A stretch of DNA of 13,545 nucleotides from CAZLYX01 sp964563885 (GTDB lineage: Bacteria > Pseudomonadota > Gammaproteobacteria > Burkholderiales > Neisseriaceae). Position 1 is the stretch's first letter, and each line of letters opens with the position of its first letter. The position numbers and the translations under genes were made by a program. Positions 6,088-12,083 of the stretch are shown here, piece after piece. The notes beneath the pieces are model-generated. The model searched no databases. It was not told the DNA's origin and was given only the letters and a program-made list of their open reading frames with translations. The stretch lies in assembly GCA_964563885.1 (NCBI GenBank), contig CAZLYX010000048.1, forward strand, positions 1-13,545, read 5' to 3'.

Positions 6088-6110
6088 AAATATATCTTAT
6101 TGGCGCATTG

Positions 6111-6119
6111 TGTTACAAT
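6111..6119 (+). promoter_or_regulatory. Extended -10 promoter for tig
   Basis: TGTTACAAT fits the extended -10 form TGnTAnAAT. No good -35 lies 17 nt upstream (TATATC), as is common for extended -10 promoters. The predicted start near 6126 gives a leader of about 95 nt, which contains a small hairpin (CAGGC 6169-6173 with GCCTG 6179-6183). Confidence 0.5.
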
Positions 6120-6219
6120 TTCACCTATATTTTGCCCCAATATTGTGGCTTCGAATAAACATTTGCAGCAGGCTAGTGGCCTGTTTGGTTAATTAACAAA
6201 GTATATTTAAGGGTTTACG

Positions 6220-7530
6220 ATGAGCGTAACTGTAGAAAATTTGGAAAATCTGGAACGCAAAGTAGTCTTATCTTTGCTGTGGAGCGAAGTAAAAGAAGAA
6301 ACTCAAAAGCGTTTGAAACAAACCCAACGCAGCGTAAAAGTAGACGGCTTTCGTCCAGGTAAAGCGCCGATGAGCATGGTTGAGTCTATGCATGGCAATA
6401 GCGTACAAAACGATGTTTTGAACGAAAAAGCACAGCACACTTTTTACGATATTGCTGTGAGCGAAGACTTACGAGTGGCTGGCTTGCCACGCTTTGAGAG
6501 CGTAGAAGAGCAAGATGATGAAGCATCATTAAAAATTGCGGCCATATTTGAAGTGTTTCCAGATGTAACCGTGGGTGATTTGAGCGGCAAAGAAATTGAA
6601 AAAGTTGTAGCCGAAGTGGGCGATGCCGAAGTAGATCAAACCATAGAAATTTTGCGTAAACAGCGCACTCGTTTTAACCATGTTGAGCGTGAAGCACAAA
6701 ATGGCGATCGTGTAATTGTTGATTTTGAAGGAAAAATAGACGGCGAGCTTTTTGAAGGCGGCAGTTCTAAAAGCTACCCATTCTTATTGGGCAACGGTCA
6801 AATGTTGCCTGAATTTGAAGCGGGCGTGTTGGGTTTAAAAGCTGGCGAAAGCAAAGAAGTAGAAGTAAACTTCCCAGAAAATTACTCTGGTGAAGACGTG
6901 GCGGGAAAAATCGCTGTATTCACGATTACTTTGCAAAGCGTTTCTGAAGCAGTATTGCCAGAAATTGACGACCAACTTGCTAAAGCATTAGGCATTGCTG
7001 ATGGTGATGTGACAAAAATGCGTGAAGAAGTGAAGAAAAACGTAACACGTGAAGTGAGCCGCCGCGTACAAGAGCAAACTAAAGAAAACGTGATGCAAGC
7101 GCTGTTGGACAGCACTGAAGTTCAACTGCCCAAATCCTTGGTTGCAGATGAAGCAAAACGCTTGTCTGAAGAAATGAAACAAAATTTTGTAAACCAAGGT
7201 ATGGCTGATGCTGCAAACTTAGATTTGCCACTAGACATGTTCAATGAGCAAGCAGAGCGTCGTGTTGCTTTGGGTTTGATTTTGGCTAAAGTTGTTGAAG
7301 ACAACAAACTTGAGCCAGCAGAAGAGCAAATAAAAAGCATTATTACCGAGTTTGCCGACAGCTACGAAGATCCACAAGAAGTGATTGAATGGTATTTTGC
7401 TGATCAACAACGTTTGCAAGGTCCAGCTTCTTTAGCGATCGAAGCTAATGTGGTTGACTTTGTATTGAGCCAAGGCAAAGTGACTGAAAAAACCTTGACG
7501 TTTGATGAAGTGATGAACGCACAAGGCTAA
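6220..7530 (+). CDS. tig: Trigger factor, ribosome-associated chaperone
   Basis: A 436-residue protein close to the usual length (E. coli 432). Trigger factor binds at the ribosome exit tunnel, shields nascent chains and has peptidyl-prolyl isomerase activity. The N-terminal ribosome-binding domain has the signature GFRPGKAP (43-50). The FKBP-type isomerase domain runs about 161-241 (NGDRVIVDFEGKIDG, then FLLGNGQMLPEFEAGVLGLKAGE). The remaining residues form the helical, Glu/Lys-rich C-terminal substrate-binding domain. The ATG has AAGGG about 7 nt upstream. It is followed by a strong terminator and then clpP; the tig-clpP order is conserved in many proteobacteria, but clpX does not follow here. 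Confidence 0.97.
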   Translation: MSVTVENLENLERKVVLSLLWSEVKEETQKRLKQTQRSVKVDGFRPGKAPMSMVESMHGNSVQNDVLNEKAQHTFYDIAVSEDLRVAGLPRFESVEEQDDEASLKIAAIFEVFPDVTVGDLSGKEIEKVVAEVGDAEVDQTIEILRKQRTRFNHVEREAQNGDRVIVDFEGKIDGELFEGGSSKSYPFLLGNGQMLPEFEAGVLGLKAGESKEVEVNFPENYSGEDVAGKIAVFTITLQSVSEAVLPEIDDQLAKALGIADGDVTKMREEVKKNVTREVSRRVQEQTKENVMQALLDSTEVQLPKSLVADEAKRLSEEMKQNFVNQGMADAANLDLPLDMFNEQAERRVALGLILAKVVEDNKLEPAEEQIKSIITEFADSYEDPQEVIEWYFADQQRLQGPASLAIEANVVDFVLSQGKVTEKTLTFDEVMNAQG

Positions 7531-7533
7531 TTT

Positions 7534-7545
7534 AGGCTACCTGAA
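7534..7545 (+). repeat. DNA uptake sequence just after tig
   Basis: Exact AGGCTACCTGAA starting 4 nt after the tig stop. Unlike most intergenic copies here it has no inverted partner; it abuts the unrelated hairpin terminator that follows. Confidence 0.85.
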
Positions 7546-7588
7546 AAAAGCACCGAAGCAGCGCCAATCAGCGGCTTAGGTGCTTTTT
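7544..7588 (+). terminator. Rho-independent terminator of tig
   Basis: AAAAAGCACC (7545-7554) pairs with GGTGCTTTTT (7579-7588), enclosing a 24-nt loop that can pair further (AAGC with GCTT). The right arm supplies the U-run. It separates tig from clpP. Confidence 0.8.
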
Positions 7589-7589
7589 G

Positions 7590-7617
7590 CTTGAAGATCA
7601 TAATAATGCCTCAATTT
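7590..7617 (+). promoter_or_regulatory. Candidate heat-shock (sigma-32) promoter of clpP
   Basis: CTTGAAG (7590-7596), a 12-nt spacer and CCTCAATTT (7609-7617) resemble the E. coli RpoH pattern CTTGAAA / CCCCATnT. It lies right after the tig terminator and about 80 nt upstream of the clpP ATG. clpP is a heat-shock gene in many proteobacteria. No comparably good sigma-70 promoter is evident in this gap. Confidence 0.45.
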
Positions 7618-7701
7618 GTTTGTTGTTATTGAGATGATGTATTTAAAGCCGTAAGCTTAACTGCCCGCCAAATAGCGTGGCAGAACAACGAAAGGAAAAA
7701 G

Positions 7702-8343
7702 ATGATTCCGAATATTGACAATGGCTATTTGGTGCCAACCGTCATCGAACAAAGCGGCCGTGGTGAACGCGCTTTTGACATTTACTCACGTTTGCTCAAG
7801 GAGCGCATCATTTTTTTGGTGGGCCCAGTAAATGACGATACCGCCAACTTAGTGGTGGCACAAATGTTGTTTTTAGAGAGTGAAAACCCAGATAAAGATA
7901 TTTCTCTATACATCAATAGTCCAGGTGGCTCGGTCACTGCGGGCATGTCAATTTATGACACCATGAACTTTATTAAACCCGATGTAGCCACTTTGTGTTT
8001 AGGTCAAGCGGCGAGTATGGGTGCGTTTTTATTATCAGCAGGAACACAAGGTAAGCGCTCTGCATTACCCAACAGTCGCATCATGATTCACCAACCTTTG
8101 ATTAGTGGTGGTTTGTCTGGTCAAGCTTCTGATATTGAAATTCATGCCAGAGAATTATTGAAAATCAAACAGAAACTGAATATCTTGTTGGCAAAACATT
8201 GCAACCGTGATTTGGCAGATTTAGAGCGCGATACCGACCGCGATAACTACATGGCAGCGGAAGAAGCGAGAGCCTATGGCTTGATTGACCAAGTGTTCTC
8301 TAGTCGTGAAGAAATAGCGCAACAAGCTGAGTCAAGCGTTTAA
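7702..8343 (+). CDS. clpP: ATP-dependent Clp protease proteolytic subunit
   Basis: A 213-residue serine protease subunit that forms the double-heptamer barrel and works with ClpX or ClpA ATPases to degrade unfolded or tagged proteins. Catalytic triad: Ser105 in GQAASMGAF, His130 in MIHQPL, Asp181 in ERDTDRD. The oxyanion stretch SPGGSVTAG (73-81) is present. After the active-site His the loop HQPLISGGLSGQA is two residues longer than in E. coli, a form I recall from Neisseria. The N-terminus (VIEQSGRGERAFDIYSRLLKERIIFL) fits the family start, and AAAGGA lies 6 nt upstream of the ATG. It has a terminator on both sides and a candidate heat-shock promoter. No clpX follows; the next gene, dapB, is convergent. 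Confidence 0.97.
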   Translation: MIPNIDNGYLVPTVIEQSGRGERAFDIYSRLLKERIIFLVGPVNDDTANLVVAQMLFLESENPDKDISLYINSPGGSVTAGMSIYDTMNFIKPDVATLCLGQAASMGAFLLSAGTQGKRSALPNSRIMIHQPLISGGLSGQASDIEIHARELLKIKQKLNILLAKHCNRDLADLERDTDRDNYMAAEEARAYGLIDQVFSSREEIAQQAESSV

Positions 8344-8360
8344 TTTTAAGTAATCAATTT

Positions 8361-8396
8361 AAAAAGCTACCTGAAAGTATTTTCAGGTAGCCTTTT
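8361..8396 (+). terminator. DUS-based terminator of clpP
   Basis: A variant DUS (8364-8375, 11/12) and an exact DUS on minus (8382-8393) form a 16-bp stem (8361-8376 with 8381-8396) with one A-C mismatch and a 4-nt loop GTAT. The right arm ends in TTTT. It lies 17 nt after the clpP stop. Confidence 0.75.
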
Positions 8397-8652
8397 CGTA
8401 TGAGTATTCAATACGTGATATTAAAATATTAAATGTAAGAATCGAAATTTATTTACAGCCTTTGCAAGCGCATGCAGGTATGAATAGTTATAAAGACACC
8501 CATCCTGTTATGTCTAACCCAAAAGCTATTTAACCAGATTGTGCACAAGTTAAAACCATTGATTGTTATTTAAATAAAAAGGCTACTTAAAAAAACATAA
8601 AATTAGTTTGATAAGTAAGTAAATCAAATGCCAAATTTTTTTTAAATATAAT
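8397..8652. other. Gene-free AT-rich stretch between convergent clpP and dapB
   Basis: No coding region with a supported start is visible on either strand. It contains a degenerate DUS (AGGCTACTTAAA, 8580-8591, 10/12) without a partner, and a T8 run (8636-8643). The longest suggestive reading frame is a 17-codon one at 8480, without an SD at a usable distance. I see nothing else. Confidence 0.5.
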
Positions 8653-8684
8653 AAAGGCTACCTGAAATGTTTCAAGTAGCCCTT
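8653..8684 (-). terminator. Terminator of dapB built from one exact and one degenerate DUS
   Basis: Exact DUS at 8655-8666 (plus) faces TTCAAGTAGCCC (8671-8682, 10/12). The two imperfect positions (8655/8682 and 8662/8675) are A-C or C-A mismatches in plus RNA but U-G and G-U wobbles in minus RNA. The 14-bp stem is therefore intact only in the dapB transcript. On minus it is followed by TTATTATATTT. Confidence 0.75.
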
Positions 8685-8713
8685 ATATTGATGGGTTAAA
8701 AACCAGCTAAAAA

Positions 8714-9526
8714 TCAGCGGTTGCTCAGTCCCAATACATCTTGCATATCAAACAAGCCAGTTTGATGTTCGCGTACCCAAACAGCGGCACGCACAGCGCC
8801 TGCTGCAAATGTCATGCGGCTGCTGGCTTTGTGCGTGATTTCTACTCGCTCGCCATCTGTAGCAAATAGAGCAGTGTGGTCGCCAACAATATCGCCAGCG
8901 CGCACAGTGGCGAAACCAATGGTGTTAGGATCGCGTGCGCCAGTGTGGCCTTCACGACCATAAACAGCGCATTCTTTTAAATCTCTGCCTAAAGCATTGG
9001 CGATAACTTCACCCATTCGTAGAGCAGTGCCGCTTGGCGCGTCAACTTTGTGGCGGTGATGGCCTTCGATGATTTCAATATCATAGCCTTCGTTTAAAAC
9101 ACGAGCCACAGTATCAAGAATATGGAAAGTTAGGTTTACGCCCACGCTGTAATTAGCCGCAAAGACAATAGCGCCTTGTTGAGCGGCAGCTTGTATGGCG
9201 GCTTTGCCTGCGTCATCAAAACCAGTGGTGCCGATGACCATTTTTACACCAGCATCAATACATTTTTGTAAATAAACCAAGCTTGGTTCAGGGCGGGTAA
9301 ATTCAATTAAAATATCGCTATTAGCTAAAACAGCATCAACATCGCTGCTAATGGCGATGCCTGTTTTAATACCAATGGCGTAGCCTGCATCCATGCCTAA
9401 AGCTTCAGAGCCCGCGTGCTCCAGTGCGCCGCTTAAGATGGTATCTGGATGGTTATTCACTGCTTCGATTAAGGTTTTCCCCATCCGGCCGTTGGCACCG
9501 GCGATGGCGACTTTTAAGGGATTCAT
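8714..9526 (-). CDS. dapB: 4-hydroxy-tetrahydrodipicolinate reductase
   Basis: A 270-residue cytoplasmic enzyme of the lysine/meso-diaminopimelate pathway, which reduces hydroxy-tetrahydrodipicolinate with NAD(P)H. The product feeds lysine and peptidoglycan synthesis. Motifs: nucleotide-binding GANGRMG (10-16); EFTRPE (75-80); VIGTTGF (97-103); the family signature EGHHRHKVDAPSGT (154-167), with His156 and Lys160 at the positions of the E. coli catalytic His159 and Lys163. The length is normal. It lies 15 nt downstream of bamE on the same strand, so co-transcription is likely; its SD is weak (AGAAAG). The dapB-bamE-fur arrangement matches my memory of the Neisseria chromosome. Confidence 0.96.
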   Translation of the reverse strand: MNPLKVAIAGANGRMGKTLIEAVNNHPDTILSGALEHAGSEALGMDAGYAIGIKTGIAISSDVDAVLANSDILIEFTRPEPSLVYLQKCIDAGVKMVIGTTGFDDAGKAAIQAAAQQGAIVFAANYSVGVNLTFHILDTVARVLNEGYDIEIIEGHHRHKVDAPSGTALRMGEVIANALGRDLKECAVYGREGHTGARDPNTIGFATVRAGDIVGDHTALFATDGERVEITHKASSRMTFAAGAVRAAVWVREHQTGLFDMQDVLGLSNR

Positions 9527-9541
9527 ATTTGGCTTTCTGAA

Positions 9542-9937
9542 TTAAGGTGCGGGCGTTGGCTCAGCTTCTGGTGCTTTGCCATATTGCGCTTCTAATTGTT
9601 GTTTAGCATATTCGATGGCGTTACCCTCGGCGCGAACTAAAGTATTATTTTCAAAATGAAGTGTTAGCACGCGTATGTCTTTTGCTACGCCGTTACGGCT
9701 AATATTATAAGTGTAATCCCAGCGATCGGCGTGGAATGGATCACGTAGCAGCGGCGTGCCTAACATTAGTTGAACTTGATCACGGCTCATGCCACCTTTT
9801 AAAGAGGCAACCGCGCGGGCATCTAATTCATTGCCTTGAACCACATCAAGCTTGTAAGAGGGAAAGTTGGAAACGCGCTCAGCGGAGCAAGCGGAAAGAC
9901 CGATTGCAGCGGCGGCCAGTAGACACAGGGTTTTATT
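9542..9937 (-). CDS. bamE: Outer membrane assembly lipoprotein BamE (SmpA/OmlA)
   Basis: A 131-residue lipoprotein of the BAM complex, which inserts beta-barrel proteins in the outer membrane. Residues 1-18 are a lipoprotein signal ending in the lipobox L-S-A-C, with Cys18 lipidated. The SmpA/OmlA domain follows: YKLDVVQGNELD, then LKGGMSRDQVQLMLGTPLLRD (about 46-66) and RWDYTYNI. The C-terminus ends in a Glu/Pro-rich tail. I chose GTG at 9937-9935 as start: AAAGG lies 8 nt upstream and the signal peptide then begins with the usual Met-Asn-Lys. An in-frame TTG at 9967 would add ten residues without an SD and spoil the signal sequence. Upstream of dapB and divergent from fur. Confidence 0.92.
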   Translation of the reverse strand, partial: NKTLCLLAAAAIGLSACSAERVSNFPSYKLDVVQGNELDARAVASLKGGMSRDQVQLMLGTPLLRDPFHADRWDYTYNISRNGVAKDIRVLTLHFENNTLVRAEGNAIEYAKQQLEAQYGKAPEAEPTPAP

Positions 9938-10011
9938 CACAGGAGGGGCCTTTCTGTTGATAAGCAATTGGTTTTATTGAAACTGAGGGTACAGTCTAAT
10001 TAAAAATCTTT

Positions 10012-10024
10012 ATCATTTAATGAT
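10012..10024. promoter_or_regulatory. Palindrome ATCATT-T-AATGAT between bamE and fur, candidate operator
   Basis: A 13-bp palindrome with perfect 6-bp arms. Its end touches the -35 region of the predicted fur promoter (10024-10029). Fur often represses its own gene, and the site is AT-rich like Fur boxes. However, the arm order is ATCATT/AATGAT rather than the usual ATAAT-n-ATTAT, so identity as a Fur box is uncertain. Confidence 0.3.
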
Positions 10025-10052
10025 GGGCAAAGCCGCTAATATTGCGTATTAT
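10024..10052 (+). promoter_or_regulatory. Candidate sigma-70 promoter of fur
   Basis: TGGGCA (10024-10029), 17-nt spacer, TATTAT (10047-10052); 4/6 and 5/6 matches. The predicted start near 10059 leaves a leader of about 31 nt. A second TATTAT at 10059-10064 has no -35. Confidence 0.45.
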
Positions 10053-10089
10053 AACGAGTATTATACAACTGCGGTATGGAAAGAGAGTT

Positions 10090-10518
10090 ATGCAAAGCAA
10101 TATCAATCAATTAAAAGACAGCGGCTTGAAGGTTACCGGCCCGCGTCTGAAAATTTTGGACTTGTTTGAAACGCATGCCGAAGAACATCTAAGCGCTGAA
10201 GATGTATACCGCATTTTGTTAGATCAAGGCGTTGAAATTGGCGTGGCAACTATTTATCGTGTGCTCACTCAATTTGAACAGGCCGGTATTATATTACGCC
10301 ACCACTTTGAAACAGGCAAGGCAGTTTATGAGCTCAATGTGGGTGGTCATCATGATCATATCTTATGCGTAAAATGTGGTTTGGTAACCGAGTTTCAAAA
10401 TGAAGAGATTGAACAACTTCAAGATAAAATCGCAGAAGAAAACGGCTTCCGCATTGTAGACCATGCTTTATATTTATATGGCGTGTGTGGCGTTTGTCAG
10501 AAAAAAGAAAAGCGTTAA
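10090..10518 (+). CDS. fur: Ferric uptake regulator
   Basis: A 142-residue metal-dependent DNA-binding repressor that, with Fe(II), shuts off iron acquisition genes. The N-terminal winged helix includes the recognition region GVATIYRVLTQFEQAGII (51-68). The dimerisation/metal domain has H-H-D-H (87-90), the zinc pair C93-V-K-C96 and a second pair C133-G-V-C136. Length and motifs are typical. I chose ATG 10090: GGAAAGAGAG lies just upstream and residues MQSNINQLKDSGLKVTGPR match family starts. The in-frame TTG at 10042 would start within the promoter region. Divergent from bamE, followed by an inverted DUS pair and aat. The palindrome overlapping its promoter suggests autoregulation. Confidence 0.96.
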   Translation: MQSNINQLKDSGLKVTGPRLKILDLFETHAEEHLSAEDVYRILLDQGVEIGVATIYRVLTQFEQAGIILRHHFETGKAVYELNVGGHHDHILCVKCGLVTEFQNEEIEQLQDKIAEENGFRIVDHALYLYGVCGVCQKKEKR

Positions 10519-10534
10519 TCAGGTTGGAAAAACA

Positions 10535-10574
10535 TTCAGGTAGCCTATTGGTTTTGTTCGATAGGCTACCTGAA
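10535..10574 (+). terminator. Inverted DUS pair behind fur
   Basis: DUS at 10535-10546 (minus) and 10563-10574 (plus) form a 14-bp stem (10535-10548 with 10561-10574), loop 12 nt. AAAAAC, not a T-run, follows on plus. It lies between fur and aat on the same strand and may attenuate rather than block read-through. Confidence 0.6.
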
Positions 10575-10617
10575 AAACATTATGCCTTAGTTAACTTGAA
10601 AATAACACCACTCATTT

Positions 10618-11349
10618 ATGGCCATTTTATTGCTTGACCGTTTCGATATTGTGTTTGATTTAGCCGAAGCTGTGCGCGAACGCAATGGCTTGGTCGGCGT
10701 GAGCACAGAGTTATCAGTGCAGCATTTATTGGCATTCTATCCGCAAGGTATATTCCCGTGGTATAGCGATGAGCGCTTTTTTTATTGGTTTACAATAGCA
10801 CCGCGCACAGTGTTGTACCCATACCAAATGCATATTGGACGATCATTAGCAAAAACTTTGCGCAATAAACCGTATTTGGTCACCAGTAATCATGGCTTTG
10901 ACGCTGTTATCTCAGCGTGTGCACAAGCACCACGCCAAGGTCAGGACGGTACTTGGATTGTCGCTGATTTTCAAGATGCTTATATTCGATTGCATCAAGC
11001 TGGCTATGCGCATTCATTTGAGTGTTGGTTTCCAAATCAAGAAGGAGAAATGAAACTGGTGGGTGGTTTATATGGAGTGCAAATTGGACGGGTATTTTTT
11101 GGTGAATCCATGTTCGCTTGGCAAAATGATGCTTCAAAAATAGCATTTGCACATGCGGTGCCATTTTTAGCAGAATGTGGCGTGAGTTTGATTGATTGCC
11201 AAATGCGTACCGAACACTTGGCACGCTTTGGCGCTCAGAGTCTGCCGTTAGATGACTTTCAGGTAGCCTTGCAACACAATACTGCACAAAATTTATATCG
11301 CCCAATTGGCAAACAGATTATTCATATGGTCAATTTATCTATCTCTTAG
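10618..11349 (+). CDS. aat: Leucyl/phenylalanyl-tRNA-protein transferase
   Basis: A 243-residue cytoplasmic enzyme of the N-end rule pathway: it moves Leu or Phe from tRNA to proteins with N-terminal Lys or Arg and so marks them for ClpS/ClpAP degradation. Family motifs: GIFPWY (44-49); APRTVLYP (61-68); TWI (112-114); GYAHSFECW (129-137); VGGLYG (148-153); FFGESMF (160-166); LIDCQ (191-195). The usual 'GGDLS' before the LLxAY segment is replaced by STELS, a mild deviation. No convincing SD precedes the ATG at 10618; the region is AT-rich. A DUS is encoded in frame near the C-terminus. The neighbourhood with fur agrees with my memory of Neisseria. Confidence 0.94.
   Translation: MAILLLDRFDIVFDLAEAVRERNGLVGVSTELSVQHLLAFYPQGIFPWYSDERFFYWFTIAPRTVLYPYQMHIGRSLAKTLRNKPYLVTSNHGFDAVISACAQAPRQGQDGTWIVADFQDAYIRLHQAGYAHSFECWFPNQEGEMKLVGGLYGVQIGRVFFGESMFAWQNDASKIAFAHAVPFLAECGVSLIDCQMRTEHLARFGAQSLPLDDFQVALQHNTAQNLYRPIGKQIIHMVNLSIS
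11258..11269 (-). repeat. DNA uptake sequence inside aat
   Basis: Exact TTCAGGTAGCCT (DUS on minus), read in frame as F214-Q-V-A-L218, after the last conserved motif. Confidence 0.85.
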
Positions 11350-11541
11350 CACTAAATATAGTGTACAAAAAATGATTAAAGCAGCTTGTGAAGCGTGCCG
11401 CCTATGCCATGTTAATCATCGATATTGAAAACCATGAGTAGTTAGATTGAAATATGGTCTTGATAAAAAATAGCATTGAAAAAAACAGCCTTAAATCAGC
11501 ATTGGCAATGCTGCAATTGTGTGAATTTGTTAAAACCAATG
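11350..11541. other. Gene-free stretch downstream of aat
   Basis: AT-rich, with no supported reading frame. It holds a small perfect hairpin: CAGCATT (11497-11503) and AATGCTG (11507-11513) around GGC, without a T-run. The long hairpin at 11542 follows it. No promoter or RNA gene recognised. Confidence 0.4.
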
Positions 11542-11604
11542 AACCATGCATAGCTAAAAGGCTACCAGAATATCGTTCAGGTAGCCTTTTAGCTATGCAT
11601 GGTT
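11542..11604. repeat. 63-bp hairpin with perfect 25-bp arms carrying DUS copies
   Basis: Arms 11542-11566 and 11580-11604 are exact reverse complements. After one A-A mismatch (11567/11579), GAA pairs with TTC around loop TATCG. The inner part is a DUS pair: a variant (11559-11570, CCAGAA, 11/12) and an exact copy on minus (11576-11587). The outer 14 bp (AACCATGCATAGCT and its complement) are not DUS. No T-run follows the stem, and it is far longer than the other DUS hairpins here. It could terminate aat or be a small palindromic element. Confidence 0.8.
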
Positions 11605-11791
11605 AAACATATATTTTAATTTATTGTAATCATAGTGTTTTGCTGACTTAAAAAAAGTGATTAAAAGTGTGTTGTTTTTGTCGGTATTTATGTGTAGTGA
11701 TGAGATATGAGTAGATAAAATTTGATCTGCTGCAAAAGCCACAAAGCTTATCAATAAAGCTATTCGCCATTGAATTTGTAAAATAATAGGC
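11605..11791. other. Gene-free stretch upstream of the tRNA-Leu terminator
   Basis: AT-rich with no supported gene. Minus-strand open frames here begin inside the tRNA gene and are artefacts of its sequence. No repeat or promoter stands out. Confidence 0.4.
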
Positions 11792-11814
11792 AAAAAAATA
11801 CCCCTTTCGGGGGA
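11792..11814 (-). terminator. Terminator of tRNA-Leu
   Basis: On minus: CCCC, GAAA tetraloop, GGGG, then TATTTTTTT. A short GC-rich stem with a clear U-tract, about 7 nt after the tRNA 3' end. Confidence 0.85.
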
Positions 11815-11820
11815 TTGTTG

Positions 11821-11905
11821 TGGTGCGGAAGGAGAGACTCGAACTCTCACACCTTGCGGCGCTGGAACCTAAATCCAGTGCGTCTACCAATTTCGCCACT
11901 TCCGC
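11821..11905 (-). tRNA. tRNA-Leu, anticodon UAG, CCA encoded
   Basis: 85 nt including the encoded CCA (11823-11821). The acceptor stem GCGGAAG/CTTCCGC is perfect (7 bp). Anticodon stem CTGGA/TCCAG encloses TTTAGGT, giving anticodon UAG, which reads CUA and other CUN codons. The long variable arm (CGCCGCAAGGTGT) is typical of class II tRNA-Leu. T arm GAGAG/CTCTC with TTCGAGT loop. A strong promoter lies upstream and a terminator downstream. Confidence 0.97.
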
Positions 11906-11925
11906 ATTTACTACTTAAGCTGCGC

Positions 11926-11954
11926 ATTATACAACGAGCTTTGCTAATTGCCAA
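11926..11954 (-). promoter_or_regulatory. Strong sigma-70 promoter of tRNA-Leu
   Basis: On minus: TTGGCA (11954-11949), 17-nt spacer, TATAAT (11931-11926), 5/6 and 6/6 matches. A GC-rich discriminator (GCGCAGC) follows, typical of stringently controlled stable-RNA promoters. The predicted start is about 14 nt before the mature tRNA. Confidence 0.8.
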
Positions 11955-12083
11955 GATGCCTACTTGAAAAAAGTTTATTTTGGCTAATATTGTTTGATTA
12001 GCGTATCGTTTTTTGTTGGTTAGAGGCTATGTTTTGGCGCTTTTTAACCAGTACTACTTATTTGCTCATAATAAAGGACAATT

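Noticed and set aside
7610..7633. CTCAAT...ATTGAG inverted repeat upstream of clpP as a terminator or operator
   Set aside because: Only 6 bp arms with a 12-nt loop and no T-run, easily expected by chance in AT-rich sequence.
8480..8533. 17-codon frame in the clpP-dapB gap
   Set aside because: No usable SD spacing, no recognisable product, and such short frames are expected in gene-free DNA.
10907..11305. 132-codon open frame on minus inside aat
   Set aside because: Antisense to conserved aat motifs; no domain recognised.
11593..11899. Two overlapping minus-strand open frames starting in the tRNA-Leu gene
   Set aside because: Their N-termini (such as MRVRVSPSAP) are the usual false translation of a tRNA-Leu, and no SD or independent start exists after the tRNA.
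11984..12083. Riboswitch upstream of the GAF-ribA pair
   Set aside because: The sequence upstream of the ATG is short and lacks the conserved elements of an FMN aptamer that I would recognise.
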